NCBI RefSeq assembly: GCF_000317065.1
Contig: NC_019701.1
Span: 310,001 to 374,000 of the forward strand
Direction: 5' to 3'
DNA: 64,000 nt
DNA from: Pseudanabaena sp. PCC 7367
Lineage (GTDB): Bacteria > Cyanobacteriota > Cyanobacteriia > Pseudanabaenales > Pseudanabaenaceae
Every line of letters begins with the position of its first letter. The stretch's first letter is position 1. The notes beneath the pieces were generated by a model. It searched no databases and was not told the origin of the DNA. It worked only from the letters and a program-made list of their open reading frames with translations. The position numbers and the translations under genes are program-made. This document shows positions 1 to 9,508 of this stretch, in pieces.

Positions 1-982
1 CAATCTTTGCACCTATGGCGATCGGCGGCTAGGGCAAAAACTATGGGGTTTAGATTTTTCCAATCCGGTGGGCTTGGCGGCGGGATTTGATAAAAATGCA
101 GAAGCAGCGGCAGCCTGGGCTAGCTTTGGGTTTGGGTTCGCAGAGCTGGGTACAATTACGGCCTTGGCGCAAGCGGGTAATCCCCAACCGCGATTGTTTC
201 GATTGCCCAATGACCAGGCGCTCCTGAATCGGATGGGGTTTAATAACCTGGGCTCTGAGGCTGTGGCTCACCAACTAGAACAATATTTAGCTGCCCATCC
301 ACCCACCATGCCGATCGGCATTAACCTGGGCAAGTCCAAAGTCACCGCTTTAGAAAATGCCAGTGATGATTATTTGACTAGTTTTCGGCGGTTTCAAGCG
401 CTAGGTGATTATTTTGTGGTTAACGTTTCTTCGCCCAATACACCGGGACTGAGGGATTTGCAGGCGATCGATTCGTTGGCCAAAATCATTACTACGCTGC
501 AGCAAGCCAATCAAGCCAATAAACCAATCCTGGTCAAGATTGCCCCTGATCTTAGTGATGCAGACATTCGCCAAGTGGTGCAACTGAGTATGTCAGAGCA
601 GATCGCGGGGATTATTGCCACCAATACCACGATCCGCCGCGATAACCTGAGCACGCGCAAGCTAGGGGCAACGGGTAAATCAATTACCGACGAAACAGGC
701 GGCATTAGTGGAATGCCCTTGAGATCTCGATCGACTGAGGTGATTAAATTAATCTGGCAAGAAACCCATGGCCAGCTACCGATCATTGGCGTGGGTGGCA
801 TTTTCACTGGCACGGATGCCTGGGAGAAGATTACCGCTGGAGCCACAATGGTGCAGCTATATACGGGTTGGGTCTATGGTGGCCCTGGCGTGATTCGATC
901 GATTCTGCAAGATCTGGTGCAACGGCTTGAAACGGCTGGATTGAGTAATATTTCTGAGGCGGTGGGATTGGCACACAAATGA
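1..982 (+). CDS. pyrD: Dihydroorotate dehydrogenase, class 2 (5' end outside window)
   Basis: Oxidises dihydroorotate to orotate with FMN and quinone, the fourth step of pyrimidine synthesis, at the membrane. The frame is open from base 2, and residues before the first possible internal start (GTG at 68) already read as family sequence (FSNPVGLAAGFDKN), so the gene starts upstream of the window. Visible are the FMN-site AAGFDKN, the NVSSPNTPGLR loop with the catalytic Ser typical of class 2 enzymes, the K in LVKIAPD, IIATNTT, and the C-terminal GVGGIFTGTDA phosphate-binding motif. About 326 residues are present of a family length near 370-390. Ends 220 bp before the convergent recN. Confidence 0.95.
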   Translation, partial: NLCTYGDRRLGQKLWGLDFSNPVGLAAGFDKNAEAAAAWASFGFGFAELGTITALAQAGNPQPRLFRLPNDQALLNRMGFNNLGSEAVAHQLEQYLAAHPPTMPIGINLGKSKVTALENASDDYLTSFRRFQALGDYFVVNVSSPNTPGLRDLQAIDSLAKIITTLQQANQANKPILVKIAPDLSDADIRQVVQLSMSEQIAGIIATNTTIRRDNLSTRKLGATGKSITDETGGISGMPLRSRSTEVIKLIWQETHGQLPIIGVGGIFTGTDAWEKITAGATMVQLYTGWVYGGPGVIRSILQDLVQRLETAGLSNISEAVGLAHK

Positions 983-1201
983 TTTTTGAGTTTTAGATAA
1001 ATGAGATTTCAACCAATTCCCAAAGGGATTTGCGGCGAGGTAGAAATGATTACTATGCAGAAATTAAAGTCTTTCAGCAATCTACCGTAATGGCAAATTT
1101 GGTTACTGAGATCCAATCAACTCAAGGTGTCAAAGTATTATTAACTCATACCCTTGATGCCCAGGAAAATGATAATGATGAGTCAGGGATGGGGCAACAG
1201 A

Positions 1202-3259
1202 TTAACCCACAACTTGTTTTTTAAGGATATCGGCTTGGCGCAGCAAAGACTCAGCAAAGGCGATCGCACTATCTGGGGTGGTTTCCGTTGCCGTCACTAG
1301 CTCGGTAGCAGCAGTATTTGATTTGGATTTAGTCGCAGACTTGCTATTGCTTTTCCCCCTGGGCTTTTTGCGGGTGGTGGTACTACTGGTGTTAGTGACC
1401 GTAAAACTCACGCCACCAGCCAGTTGAGCCAATTCTTGTTTGCGCTGATCTTGCTGCAATAACTGCACTTTGACGATCGTGCGCTCTTGCTGGTTGGCCT
1501 GATTAGCTTTGGTGGTTGATTTAGATTTAGTAGATTGAATCGAGGTTTGCTCAGGCTGATGATTATTAGCAGTGGATTTGGCCGCGTCAGACTTGCTATT
1601 TTTAAGCTGATTGGATTTATCAGACTGACTAGAATTAGCTGTTTTACGTTTGCCATTAACATTAGTAGATCCAGCAGTTGAGCTAGTCCTATTGACACCA
1701 TTAGCACCAGGATCAGCAGTTTCCGCTTGAACATGCTTAGAAACATGGAAATGCCGATCGGCGATCGCGGCAATAATTGGCTGGTGAGTAACGCAAAGTA
1801 CCTGGTGGGAGCGGCTAAGCTGAAAAAGTTGCAGGGCGATCGCCTGGGATACCCGACCAGAAACGCCAGTATCGATCTCATCAAAAATCATCGTACCCAC
1901 TGGATCGCTTTCCGCAAAGCTGGTCTTAAGCGCTAATAAAAAGCGGCTGATCTCACCACCGGAGCCAATTTGATCTAGTGGTTGCAATGGTTCGCCAGGG
2001 TTGGGGCTAAATTCAAATGCCAATCGATCGGCACCATAGGCAGTCGGCGCGATCGGCGAAAGGCTCACTTTAAACTGTACCTTTTCCATCGCCAATGATT
2101 GAAGCGTGGCCACGATCCTTTGTTCCAGGGTGTGGGCAGCCTTCTGGCGCAATTTGGTTAGCTTAGCGCAGGCAGTCTCCAGGATTGCATAATCGGCTTG
2201 GGCCTGTTGCTCTAATTCTTCGATCGATTGGCCATCATCGGTTAACTCGGCTAGCTCGGTTTGCAGTTTTTGCTGATAGTTAATTACCTCTTGCAGCGTA
2301 GTGCCATATTTACGACAGATTTGCTTGAGTTGCCGAATGCGGGCTTCGATGTTGTCCAGTTGATCGGGATCGCTTTCGATCTCTTCGCCATAGGTATTAA
2401 TCTGGCGACCGGCTTCCTCTACTTGAGTGAGGGCACTGGTAACCAGTTCTAAAATTGGTTCCAATGTGGTATCAACTGCGGCCATCTGCGCCAAAATTGA
2501 TTCTGCCTCGCCCAGCAAATCCGCACAGGCCAGACCATCTTCCGCCTGGTAGAGCTTTTGATAGACCTCATAACTTTGCTGTTGCAGTTCAACACTGTGG
2601 GCAAGCCGATTGCGATCCTGCTCCAGGTTTTCCAACTCGTTGGGGGCTTCTAGCTGAGCAGTTTTTAACTCCTCCAGTTGATATTCAAGCATGTCGATCT
2701 GCTGGAGGCGAGAGCGATCGCGGTTTTGGCGCTCCTCCAGTTTTGCTTGCGAAGCTTGGCTGATGTCATACAACTTGGCTACTTTTTGGCGTTGTTGCAA
2801 CAGGCTGCTGCCACCAAAGTTATCTAGCCATTCCCGTTGCATGGCGGCTTTGCCGATCAATGAGGTTTGCCCCTGGGCAGTGATTTCCACCAGTTGCTCC
2901 CGCAGGGCTTGAATTTGTGACTTGTTTACCACCACACCATTAAGCCTGGTGCGATTGCTACGGGGTGTGATTTCGCGGCTACAGACAAAGTTTTGGTCTT
3001 CGAGGGGTTCTAGCTCTTGACTGGCTAGCCATTTGTCGATCCTGGCATTACTACTAAAAGTGGCTTCGATCATTGCTCGTGCTTCACCGGCTCTGAGCAA
3101 TCGCCCCGATACTTTGCCCCCCAGCGCCGCATCGATCGCATCAAGGATGATCGACTTCCCCGCCCCTGTTTCACCCGTGAGAATGTTTAGGCCAGCATAA
3201 AGTTCTAGCTCCAGGCTATCGATCAGGGCAAAGTTTTGAATCTTGAGGCTAACGAGCAT
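1202..3259 (-). CDS. recN: DNA repair protein RecN with low-complexity insertions
   Basis: SMC-like ATPase acting in double-strand break repair. Walker A GETGAGKS is at residues 29-36, a coiled-coil region spans about 150-370, the ABC signature GSGGEISRF lies near 430 and Walker B IFDEIDTG near 460. At 685 residues it is about 100 longer than usual RecN. The excess is a Ser/Thr/Asn/Lys/Gln-rich stretch at about 512-590, placed after the HQPIIAAIADRHFHVSK motif and before the conserved RTIVKVQLL strand, plus a second Lys/Ser/Thr-rich stretch at about 620-660. Both are in frame and uninterrupted, so the protein is probably functional with disordered loops. The ATG start is directly followed by the family N-terminus (LKIQNFALI). 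Confidence 0.95.
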   Translation of the reverse strand: MLVSLKIQNFALIDSLELELYAGLNILTGETGAGKSIILDAIDAALGGKVSGRLLRAGEARAMIEATFSSNARIDKWLASQELEPLEDQNFVCSREITPRSNRTRLNGVVVNKSQIQALREQLVEITAQGQTSLIGKAAMQREWLDNFGGSSLLQQRQKVAKLYDISQASQAKLEERQNRDRSRLQQIDMLEYQLEELKTAQLEAPNELENLEQDRNRLAHSVELQQQSYEVYQKLYQAEDGLACADLLGEAESILAQMAAVDTTLEPILELVTSALTQVEEAGRQINTYGEEIESDPDQLDNIEARIRQLKQICRKYGTTLQEVINYQQKLQTELAELTDDGQSIEELEQQAQADYAILETACAKLTKLRQKAAHTLEQRIVATLQSLAMEKVQFKVSLSPIAPTAYGADRLAFEFSPNPGEPLQPLDQIGSGGEISRFLLALKTSFAESDPVGTMIFDEIDTGVSGRVSQAIALQLFQLSRSHQVLCVTHQPIIAAIADRHFHVSKHVQAETADPGANGVNRTSSTAGSTNVNGKRKTANSSQSDKSNQLKNSKSDAAKSTANNHQPEQTSIQSTKSKSTTKANQANQQERTIVKVQLLQQDQRKQELAQLAGGVSFTVTNTSSTTTRKKPRGKSNSKSATKSKSNTAATELVTATETTPDSAIAFAESLLRQADILKKQVVG

Positions 3260-3493
3260 AGATTAATGTTTATCAGGCAGCTTTGCTATTTATCTAGCAA
3301 TTGGTTTGAGCATAGATGTAGGCGGATGATAATCGTTACATAGTTTAGGCTATGAAGTCTATTTCTAGCGGTAGGAATAATACCAAGCTTCTTAAAAGCC
3401 ACTATATTTAAATTATTCGCAGAAAAACGATCTAAGCTATTGGATGCTCATGATAATTTCTTATTTAGACGAAAATTATATTGGTTAAGGTAA

Positions 3494-3706
3494 ATGGAAA
3501 GAAAGAGCGTGTCATCATCTAATCTTGCATCTGTAGGATATGCCCCAGATACTCAAATACTTGAGGTTGAATTCATGAATGGTGGACTCTATCAATATTC
3601 ATCTGTTCCACAATCAGTCTACGCTGGTTTAATGTCTGCTAGCTCGCATGGTTCATATTTCAACCAATATGTCAGAAATGTATATTCTTATCAAAAGATT
3701 CGTTGA
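3494..3706 (+). CDS. KTSC domain-containing small protein
   Basis: A 70-residue protein consisting of a single KTSC domain, a small beta-rich fold of unknown function found alone or fused to lysyl-tRNA synthetase-like proteins. Supporting residues are VSSSNLASVGYAPD, LEVEFMNGGLYQYSSVP, and the SHGSYFNQYVRNVY end, which matches the family's S-x-G-x-Y-F-x-x-x-I/V-R pattern. ATG at 3494 follows TAAGGTAA, a modest ribosome site. It stands alone between recN (divergent) and the fecR-like gene. The domain call is secure; the biochemical role is unknown. Confidence 0.8.
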   Translation: MERKSVSSSNLASVGYAPDTQILEVEFMNGGLYQYSSVPQSVYAGLMSASSHGSYFNQYVRNVYSYQKIR

Positions 3707-3983
3707 GGGAAGAATATTCAGATTTACCCAGTGGATTATCAGCTTTCAATTTATGAGTATAGTCAGGCCGCAAGGCTCCAATCATAATGTTATTAAGTCT
3801 AGTCTATAAGTCATGAGCTTACCCATAGATTTAGTCTTGACAGCCCACCAGGGATTAAGCAAAAAAGCGGTCTATCGTCATTGGAGCATAAGTTACTATA
3901 TTTGCATGGGCATTATTAGTTGCAGACAACATCCAAATAGAGCGATCTAAGCAGAGTAAAACCATTCGCACAATAGACCCAAA

Positions 3984-4778
3984 ATGAAACTTTCTAAACT
4001 AGTCGGACTTGGTTTAACCAGCCTTGCGGTCAGCTCACTAGTTGCTGCTACCGCGATCTCACAAACTTTCAGCGATCGCCGTGGGGTTGCTACTAACCCA
4101 GCCGCCGCATCGAAGCAAAATCTTAAGCAAGCAAAGAAAGCGATCGCCAAAGTAGAGCTAATTGAAGCCAGGCCAGTTTTAATTAAGCCCAGCGGCGCTA
4201 GCCGCGAAAGACCCGCCAGAGTAGGCATGAATCTAAGGATCGCTGACGTAATTCGCACCGCCCGGAATGGCCGTACCCAGGTGGAATTTGATAACGGTGT
4301 AGCATTTCGGATTGGCGGTAACTCAATTTTAGAAATTCAACCCCAAAACCAGCTCAAGTTCAACAAGGGCAATATGATTACCTGGGTAAAACCAGGGCGC
4401 AAAGTACCGGCCAAAATTATTACCCCAGTAGCGACGGCCGCAATCCGAGGGACGACAGCATTTGTGGAAATCCCAGAGGATGTAGAAACCAAGGGGATTA
4501 GAATTTTCTCCTGGGAAGGAGACGTGGCGGTCAGCCTCAATAGCGATCCCAGCCAGGAAGTTTTGCTCACCACGGGTGAAGAATTAATTATTATGCCCGA
4601 TGCGACGGAATTGCCCCCAGTGCGGCGATTGAGCATGGAGGAATGGCAGAATCGAATTGGCAAGGCTGATTTCCTGCATAGCTTTGATGATCCACTGCCC
4701 ACCCTACCTACGATCAATCAACTTCTGCCAGGTCAGTCTAGCCCAGAAGATCCAGTGCCTGGCGCAGAGATGGAATAG
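3984..4778 (+). CDS. Secreted FecR domain protein
   Basis: 264 residues beginning with a signal peptide (hydrophobic core LVGLGLTSLAVSSLVAATAI, likely cut near residue 26). A FecR domain follows at about 60-200: RVGMNLRIADVIRTA..GRTQVEFDNGVAFRIGGNS, then TPVATAAIRGTTAFVEIP and SWEGDVAVS, the usual beta-repeat signature. Unlike sigma-regulator FecR there is no cytoplasmic anti-sigma segment and no sigma factor gene beside it, so this is the cyanobacterial exported FecR type, possibly envelope-associated. The C-terminal about 60 residues are Pro-rich and probably flexible. It converges with a secreted pentapeptide protein gene 23 bp downstream. Confidence 0.85.
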   Translation: MKLSKLVGLGLTSLAVSSLVAATAISQTFSDRRGVATNPAAASKQNLKQAKKAIAKVELIEARPVLIKPSGASRERPARVGMNLRIADVIRTARNGRTQVEFDNGVAFRIGGNSILEIQPQNQLKFNKGNMITWVKPGRKVPAKIITPVATAAIRGTTAFVEIPEDVETKGIRIFSWEGDVAVSLNSDPSQEVLLTTGEELIIMPDATELPPVRRLSMEEWQNRIGKADFLHSFDDPLPTLPTINQLLPGQSSPEDPVPGAEME

Positions 4779-4801
4779 ACTTAAATCAACCTTAGTTTGA
4801 C

Positions 4802-5239
4802 CTATTCTTTCTCTTCCCGTTCAAATCGAATTGTTTCTTGATTGGGCTTCTTCTCCGGTGGGCAGCCCTCTTTTGATTTAATTCCATCGGGCATGATCGC
4901 GCCACATAGCTTTGCTTCGCCCAAATCCGCCCCAGCCAGGATCGCCCCAGTCAGATCAGCGCCCCTGAGATCTGCTGCATATAGATTAGCCGCCGCCAGA
5001 TTCGCCTCACGCAAGTCAGACAACTTAAGATCGACACTATACATATCCGCACCGAGTAAATTAGCACCGCGCAAATTGGCGAGACTGAGATTAGCCCGAT
5101 AGAGATCGCAGTAGGGGCATTGCCTGGTCATGATCAAGCGATTTACATGGGCAGGGTTCTCAGCCTTGGCGATCGCACCAATAGTCAAATTAGCGATCGT
5201 GGCCGTACAGAGAGTTGCGATAAAAACAGTTAACTTCAT
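4802..5239 (-). CDS. Exported pentapeptide-repeat protein
   Basis: 145 residues. A signal peptide (KLTVFIATLCTATIANLTIGAIAKA) leads to a short RQCPYCDL motif and then about 14 A(D/N)Lxx repeats at residues 45-118, enough for roughly three to four coils of a right-handed quadrilateral beta-helix. The tail is charged (KKPNQETIRFEREEKE). RQCxxCDLxxANL openings are common in cyanobacterial exported pentapeptide proteins; the paired cysteines could form a disulfide outside the cytoplasm (inference). The gene diverges from the rhodanese gene across a 308-bp gap. Function unknown. Confidence 0.85.
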   Translation of the reverse strand: MKLTVFIATLCTATIANLTIGAIAKAENPAHVNRLIMTRQCPYCDLYRANLSLANLRGANLLGADMYSVDLKLSDLREANLAAANLYAADLRGADLTGAILAGADLGEAKLCGAIMPDGIKSKEGCPPEKKPNQETIRFEREEKE

Positions 5240-5547
5240 CGCTCTATGGTTTTGTTTATATTGATTTAGTTGGTCTTATAGATCAATTATGGCTCTGGAA
5301 GCGAGAATTGGGCAATCGGATATTTATGCCCATATTTACGCCCATATTTACGCCAAGTGTCATTGCGATCGGCTTGAGGCAGCCTCTTCAGCTTTATTCG
5401 CTGTTTTTTTGAGCGAGCGATCTCAGAAAAGAAATACAGGATTTAGTTGCGTTTGCAATTAGTTCGTGGTAAAAATTATTTATTGCATGTGCAATCATTG
5501 CGATCGCAATTAAAATTATCTACTTATCTAAATTGGGAGTAATCACC
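5240..5547. other. Divergent intergenic region
   Basis: Carries the 5' regions of the exported pentapeptide gene (minus) and the rhodanese gene (plus). It contains a small duplication (cccatatttacgcc copies around 5328-5354) and a short CAGC/GCTG hairpin followed by seven T at about 5390-5410 that is too weak to call a terminator. No further gene is seen. Confidence 0.5.
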
Positions 5548-5880
5548 ATGACAAAAACTATTTCGCGCCAGCAAATCAAGTCGCTTCTAGACGATCATGC
5601 TGAGCTGACTCTGGTTGAAGCATTGCCGCTTAAATATTACCGCAAGCATCATCTGCCAGGGGCAATCAATCTCCCCCACGATCAAACCCAGGAACTTGCC
5701 CCGGAATTGCTGCCGGATCATGATGCCCTGATTGTGGTTTATTGCGCTAATGGGGCTTGCACAAATTCTGGCATTGCGGCTGCAGCTTTAACTAATCTGG
5801 GCTATACCAACGTGGCCGAGTATGTGGAAGGGAAACAGGATTGGCTTGAGGCGGGTTTACCCCTTGAATCCGGTAGATAA
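5548..5880 (+). CDS. Rhodanese-like domain protein
   Basis: A single rhodanese domain (110 residues), the fold that carries persulfide sulfur or acts as a regulatory module. The predicted catalytic cysteine is C66 in VVYCANGAC, preceded by YRKHHLPGAINLPHD (the conserved H-x-PGA-x-NLP strand) and followed by the GKQDWLEAGLPLE end typical of the family. A second cysteine, C71, sits in the active loop. The start was set at ATG 5548 because GGGAG at 5535-5539 gives an eight-base spacing; a TTG at 5533 overlaps that ribosome site. The stop lies 12 bp from the convergent GUN4-like gene. Confidence 0.88.
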   Translation: MTKTISRQQIKSLLDDHAELTLVEALPLKYYRKHHLPGAINLPHDQTQELAPELLPDHDALIVVYCANGACTNSGIAAAALTNLGYTNVAEYVEGKQDWLEAGLPLESGR

Positions 5881-5892
5881 GCTAAATAAGCT

Positions 5893-6393
5893 TTAAAGCT
5901 CGCAGACAACTAGACGATTGGCGATCGCTTCCATCCAAAATCCCCCCAGCCACCAGTTATCAAATACCAAAGTACCCCACCAGGGTAGATGGCCAATTGG
6001 TGCAGCCAGGGAAAAACTAATGGTTTCATATTCCTGCCAAATGCCATTAAACCGCCAACCCAGGCGATCGCCCACCGCCATATAATCACCCGCCAGTTGT
6101 TGCCAGATCTGGCGCTGGACACTAAAGCCAAAGTGAGCATTGCTATATTTGCACCAGAGTTGATTAATTTGGCTTAAATCATGACAGGGAAACATGGTTA
6201 AATCTTTCTCGGTTAAATATTCCCGTGGCTCCAGTACCATTAATAAATTCCGCTGCACCGTTGCTAAAGCTAAATATTCTTGCTCCTGTTGCAGTGCGAT
6301 CGTTAGCATGATTTGCCAGGTAAGGCGATCGGCTTGTTGCCATTGCCCCGATTGTAATTGTTGCTCTAACGCTTCAAATGTATTTAGCTGCAT
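5893..6393 (-). CDS. GUN4 domain-containing protein
   Basis: 166 residues that are almost entirely a GUN4 domain, the porphyrin-binding fold that stimulates Mg-chelatase in chlorophyll synthesis. Matching elements are LEQQLQSGQWQQADRLTWQIML, then FPCHDLSQINQLWCKYSNAHFGFSVQRQIW, then GDRLGWR and the SFSLAAPIGHLPWWG loop. Canonical Gun4 has an extra N-terminal helical bundle (total about 230 residues), absent here, so this is a stand-alone GUN4 paralogue and tetrapyrrole binding is only inferred. The C-terminus WWLGGFWMEAIANRLVVC differs from typical Gun4. ATG start with no clear Shine-Dalgarno. Confidence 0.88.
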   Translation of the reverse strand: MQLNTFEALEQQLQSGQWQQADRLTWQIMLTIALQQEQEYLALATVQRNLLMVLEPREYLTEKDLTMFPCHDLSQINQLWCKYSNAHFGFSVQRQIWQQLAGDYMAVGDRLGWRFNGIWQEYETISFSLAAPIGHLPWWGTLVFDNWWLGGFWMEAIANRLVVCEL

Positions 6394-6793
6394 ATATTAT
6401 TTAGAGCTAGATCGTAACTTTGGGCGCTTATAGCAGCCGAGGCAATGATTAGGACGCGATTGATCTTGGCAAGCATTCTTAAAGATCCTGGCTGCAATTT
6501 ACAAGTTGTCCTAATCCAGTCTTCACTTGCTATATGCTTTTATGAGCCAAAATCACTAATCCTGACTAGAAAGTTCTTAGACAAAGAGTCTTTGCGTCAA
6601 TGGTTCCCCCAATCCGCTAAATTAATACATGCTGAGAATGTGCTCTAACAACTCAAATAAATATAGGAGCCAGAATCAATTACGATCCTAACTCCTACAT
6701 ATGCTTAATTTGATTTTCTAGCCTATAACCAGGTACTTAGATCATCAATCACATCATCTAAGCCTAAATAAAGGCATTGTGTGCTAACTAAAA
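6394..6793. other. Intergenic region between GUN4 and tkt
   Basis: A 400-bp AT-rich gap downstream of tkt and upstream of the GUN4 gene. A 67-codon plus-strand frame at 6445-6648 has no good ribosome site and no recognisable features. A loose TAGGAG/CTCCTA inverted pair lies at about 6665-6700. No supported gene. Confidence 0.4.
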
Positions 6794-8785
6794 TTAACCC
6801 AACACTTTTTTGCAAGTAGCGATCACATTTTCAACCGTGAAGCCAAACTCCTTGTAGCAAGTAGGGCCAGGAGCCGAAGCACCAAAGGTATCGATGCTAA
6901 CCGTAGCGCCTTCACTGCCCACATACTTGTGCCAGCCAAAGCTCGCCGAGGCTTCAACCGAAACCCGCTTGGTGCCAGGGGTTAGTACCGAATCACGATA
7001 TGCCTGGGGCTGCTCATCGAACAGCTTCCAGCAAGGGAGCGATACTACTCTCACCGACTTGCCTTCACCCTTGAGGCTTTCTGCCGCATTCACCGCCAAT
7101 GCTAACTCAGAGCCAGTGGCGATCAAAATTAAGTCAGGGTTAGCAGCTTCTACTACCGTATAACCACCTTTTTTGACCCCTTCTGAAGAAGTGCCAGCCA
7201 GGTTCTTCACGCCTTGACGGGTAAAGGCTAGCAAGGATGGGCGCTTACGCGATGCGATCGCCACTTCGTAGGAACCAACGGTTTCATTGGCATCGGCGGG
7301 GCGCAATACCAGCAAGTTAGGGATTGCTCGCAAGGAAGCCAGGGTTTCTACTGGTTGGTGGGTGGGACCATCTTCACCCAGCATGATCGAATCGTGGGTC
7401 ATGATGTAAATCACGCCGGTTTCAGACAAAGCCGAGAGGCGGATCGCGCCACGCATGTAGTCGGCAAATACCAAGAAGGTAGCACCATAGGGAACCAGGC
7501 CACCATGCAAGTCCATACCGTTGAGCACCGCACCCATACCATGCTCACGCACGCCAAACCGGAAATTGCGACCTGCATAGGTTCCAGCTTGGAAGTCAGG
7601 GTAGTCTTTCAATACGGTCATATTGGAGTGTGCCAGGTCAGCCGAGCCGCCCAACAAACCAGGCAATACTGGCATTAATGCATTCAAGCAATCCTGCGAT
7701 AGCAAACGGGTTGATTTTTCGTTTTGCTTGATTGGCTCCAGCGCCTTTTGCCAGCCGTCGGGCAATTCACCAGCCGTCATTTGCTTAAACTGAGCCGCTT
7801 CCGCTGGATAGGCTTTTTCATAGGCAGCAAAGCGATCGTTCCATGCGGCCTCTGCTGTAGCGCCCTTGTCGATCGCAGTTCTAAACCGCTTTAAGGCATC
7901 TTCGGGGACTTCAAATGGCTCGTACTCCCAGCCTAGATTCTTGCGCGTAGCAACCACTTCATCACCACCGAGGGCGGCACCATGCACGCCAGCAGTACCA
8001 GCCTTGCCCGGAGAACCATAACCAATAGTAGTGGTCACCACAATCAAGCTGGGCTTGTCGCTGATGGTTTTAGCCGCTTCGATCGCCTTGGCAATGCCAT
8101 CCAGGTCTTCGTTGCCTTCTTTAACATATTGCACATGCCAACCATAGGCTTCATAGCGCTTACCCACATCTTCAGTAAAGGCCAGGTCAGTGCTACCGTC
8201 GATCGAAATATGATTGTCGTCATACATCATGATCAACTTGCCTAGCTTGAGGTGGCCAGCCAGAGAAGCAGCTTCCGAGGCTACCCCTTCCATGTTGCAA
8301 CCATCACCCAAAATCACATAGGTGTAGTGATCGACAATATTATGACCGGGCTTATTGAAACGAGCAGCCAGATGCGCTTCCGCGATCGCCAAGCCCACTG
8401 CATTACCAACGCCTTGACCAAGTGGCCCAGTGGTTACCTCAACCCCAGCGGTTTCAAAGTTTTCGGGGTGGCCGGGAGTGACGCTACCCCATTGCCGGAA
8501 TTGCTTAATTTGATCGAGGGGGACACTGTCATAGCCAGTTAGATGGAGCAAGGAATATTGCAACATGCAACCATGCCCAGCGGAGAGCACAAACCGATCA
8601 CGATCGACCCATTTGGGATTCTTGGGGTTGAACTTAAGGTAGCGATCGAAAAGGGTAAAGGCCATAGGAGCAGCACCCATTGGTAAACCAGGGTGTCCGG
8701 ATTTTGCCTTCTCTACGGCATCGATCGATAAAAATCTAATTGTATTTATGCAGAGTTGTTCTAGGGTTTGGGTCGCTACAGCCAT
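6794..8785 (-). CDS. tkt: Transketolase
   Basis: Thiamine-diphosphate enzyme moving two-carbon units between sugar phosphates in the Calvin cycle and pentose phosphate pathway; cytoplasmic. Full family length (663 residues). Seen: [15 protein letters not shown] near the N-terminus, the ThDP motif [19 protein letters not shown] near 158, DDNHISIDG, the catalytic Glu region [15 protein letters not shown] near 412, [18 protein letters not shown], and the C-terminal transketolase domain [15 protein letters not shown] is preceded by an AGGTAAC ribosome site. It is a single-gene unit with a 357-bp upstream gap. Confidence 0.98.
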   Translation of the reverse strand: MAVATQTLEQLCINTIRFLSIDAVEKAKSGHPGLPMGAAPMAFTLFDRYLKFNPKNPKWVDRDRFVLSAGHGCMLQYSLLHLTGYDSVPLDQIKQFRQWGSVTPGHPENFETAGVEVTTGPLGQGVGNAVGLAIAEAHLAARFNKPGHNIVDHYTYVILGDGCNMEGVASEAASLAGHLKLGKLIMMYDDNHISIDGSTDLAFTEDVGKRYEAYGWHVQYVKEGNEDLDGIAKAIEAAKTISDKPSLIVVTTTIGYGSPGKAGTAGVHGAALGGDEVVATRKNLGWEYEPFEVPEDALKRFRTAIDKGATAEAAWNDRFAAYEKAYPAEAAQFKQMTAGELPDGWQKALEPIKQNEKSTRLLSQDCLNALMPVLPGLLGGSADLAHSNMTVLKDYPDFQAGTYAGRNFRFGVREHGMGAVLNGMDLHGGLVPYGATFLVFADYMRGAIRLSALSETGVIYIMTHDSIMLGEDGPTHQPVETLASLRAIPNLLVLRPADANETVGSYEVAIASRKRPSLLAFTRQGVKNLAGTSSEGVKKGGYTVVEAANPDLILIATGSELALAVNAAESLKGEGKSVRVVSLPCWKLFDEQPQAYRDSVLTPGTKRVSVEASASFGWHKYVGSEGATVSIDTFGASAPGPTCYKEFGFTVENVIATCKKVLG

Positions 8786-9142
8786 ATTTGTTACCTGAGG
8801 TTTTCTCTTAAGTTTATATTCTCACCTAAGCTTGTCCCCATTATCAAACATAATCAGAAAATCTGTCTCATTTGATGCCATAAATCCTTAATTAAGGTGA
8901 TTTGCAATCCTAAACCAGGGCGATCGGCTTGGGTTTAGCTGAAACTTAGTGGCGGCAAGCATGTGGTCATTTATTTTCCTGCTCCAGCGATCGACTGATG
9001 CCCAAAATGATTTTGAGATGATCATAAATATTCGATCGGCCTTGGCATTTATTTGATAGATTATTCTTTATCAAAGCTATGCGCCAACCATAGCCAAAAA
9101 AAGCCACGCAATCACCTTTACTCAGTCGTTTAACCAGGCACT
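8786..9142. other. Divergent promoter region of tkt and DUF751 gene
   Basis: 357 bp without an open frame of note. It should hold the promoters of tkt (minus) and the DUF751 gene (plus). No riboswitch, terminator or repeat was recognised. Confidence 0.4.
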
Positions 9143-9346
9143 ATGAAAGATTTTTTTAAAAACGTTTTTCGCTACTTCACCTACTTCATCACGATCGTGT
9201 TGGGGATTGCCACCGCTTCGATCGAGCCTTTGTTGCCATTGCTAAAACGTCCGGTTACGGCAGTTGCCTTGATCACCGCTACGGTGAGTGCCTTTATTGG
9301 CCTTACCTTAGTTTTGCGAGCCATGCTGGGTTTAGATCTTGCCTAG
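9143..9346 (+). CDS. DUF751 (Ycf33-type) small membrane protein
   Basis: 67 residues with two predicted membrane segments (about 14-31 and 41-60). MKDFFKNVFRYFTYFITIVLG, then IEPLLPLLKRPVTAVALI and LVLRAMLGL, are the conserved parts of the DUF751/Ycf33 family, present in cyanobacteria and some plastid genomes. Function is unknown. ATG at 9143 follows an AGG at suitable distance. The family call is secure from sequence recall; no database check was possible. Confidence 0.85.
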   Translation: MKDFFKNVFRYFTYFITIVLGIATASIEPLLPLLKRPVTAVALITATVSAFIGLTLVLRAMLGLDLA

Positions 9347-9508
9347 GCTAGTAATTTATTAAGTGAGTTAGATTAGATCATAAATCAATCAATAAAGCTC
9401 GATTCAGTTAGGAGCGGTTTAAAAGCGCGATCGAGTCAGGATCATAATCCTAGCTTCTAATCAAAATCTGGGCATTTACTAAGCACAATATTGCATAGAC
9501 TTTGAGCC

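Noticed and set aside
1030-1224. 64-codon plus-strand frame between pyrD and recN
   Set aside because: Starts at TTG without a ribosome site, ends over the recN 3' end, and the sequence resembles no known protein.
3811-3950. 45-codon plus-strand frame starting MSLPIDLVLTAHQG
   Set aside because: No ribosome site and no recognisable family; lies in the leader of the FecR gene.
5388-5410. Hairpin with T run before the rhodanese gene as a terminator
   Set aside because: Only a four-pair stem and no plus-strand gene upstream to end.
6445-6648. 67-codon plus-strand frame downstream of tkt
   Set aside because: ATG has a ribosome-like GAGG only two bases upstream, and composition is like the surrounding noncoding DNA.
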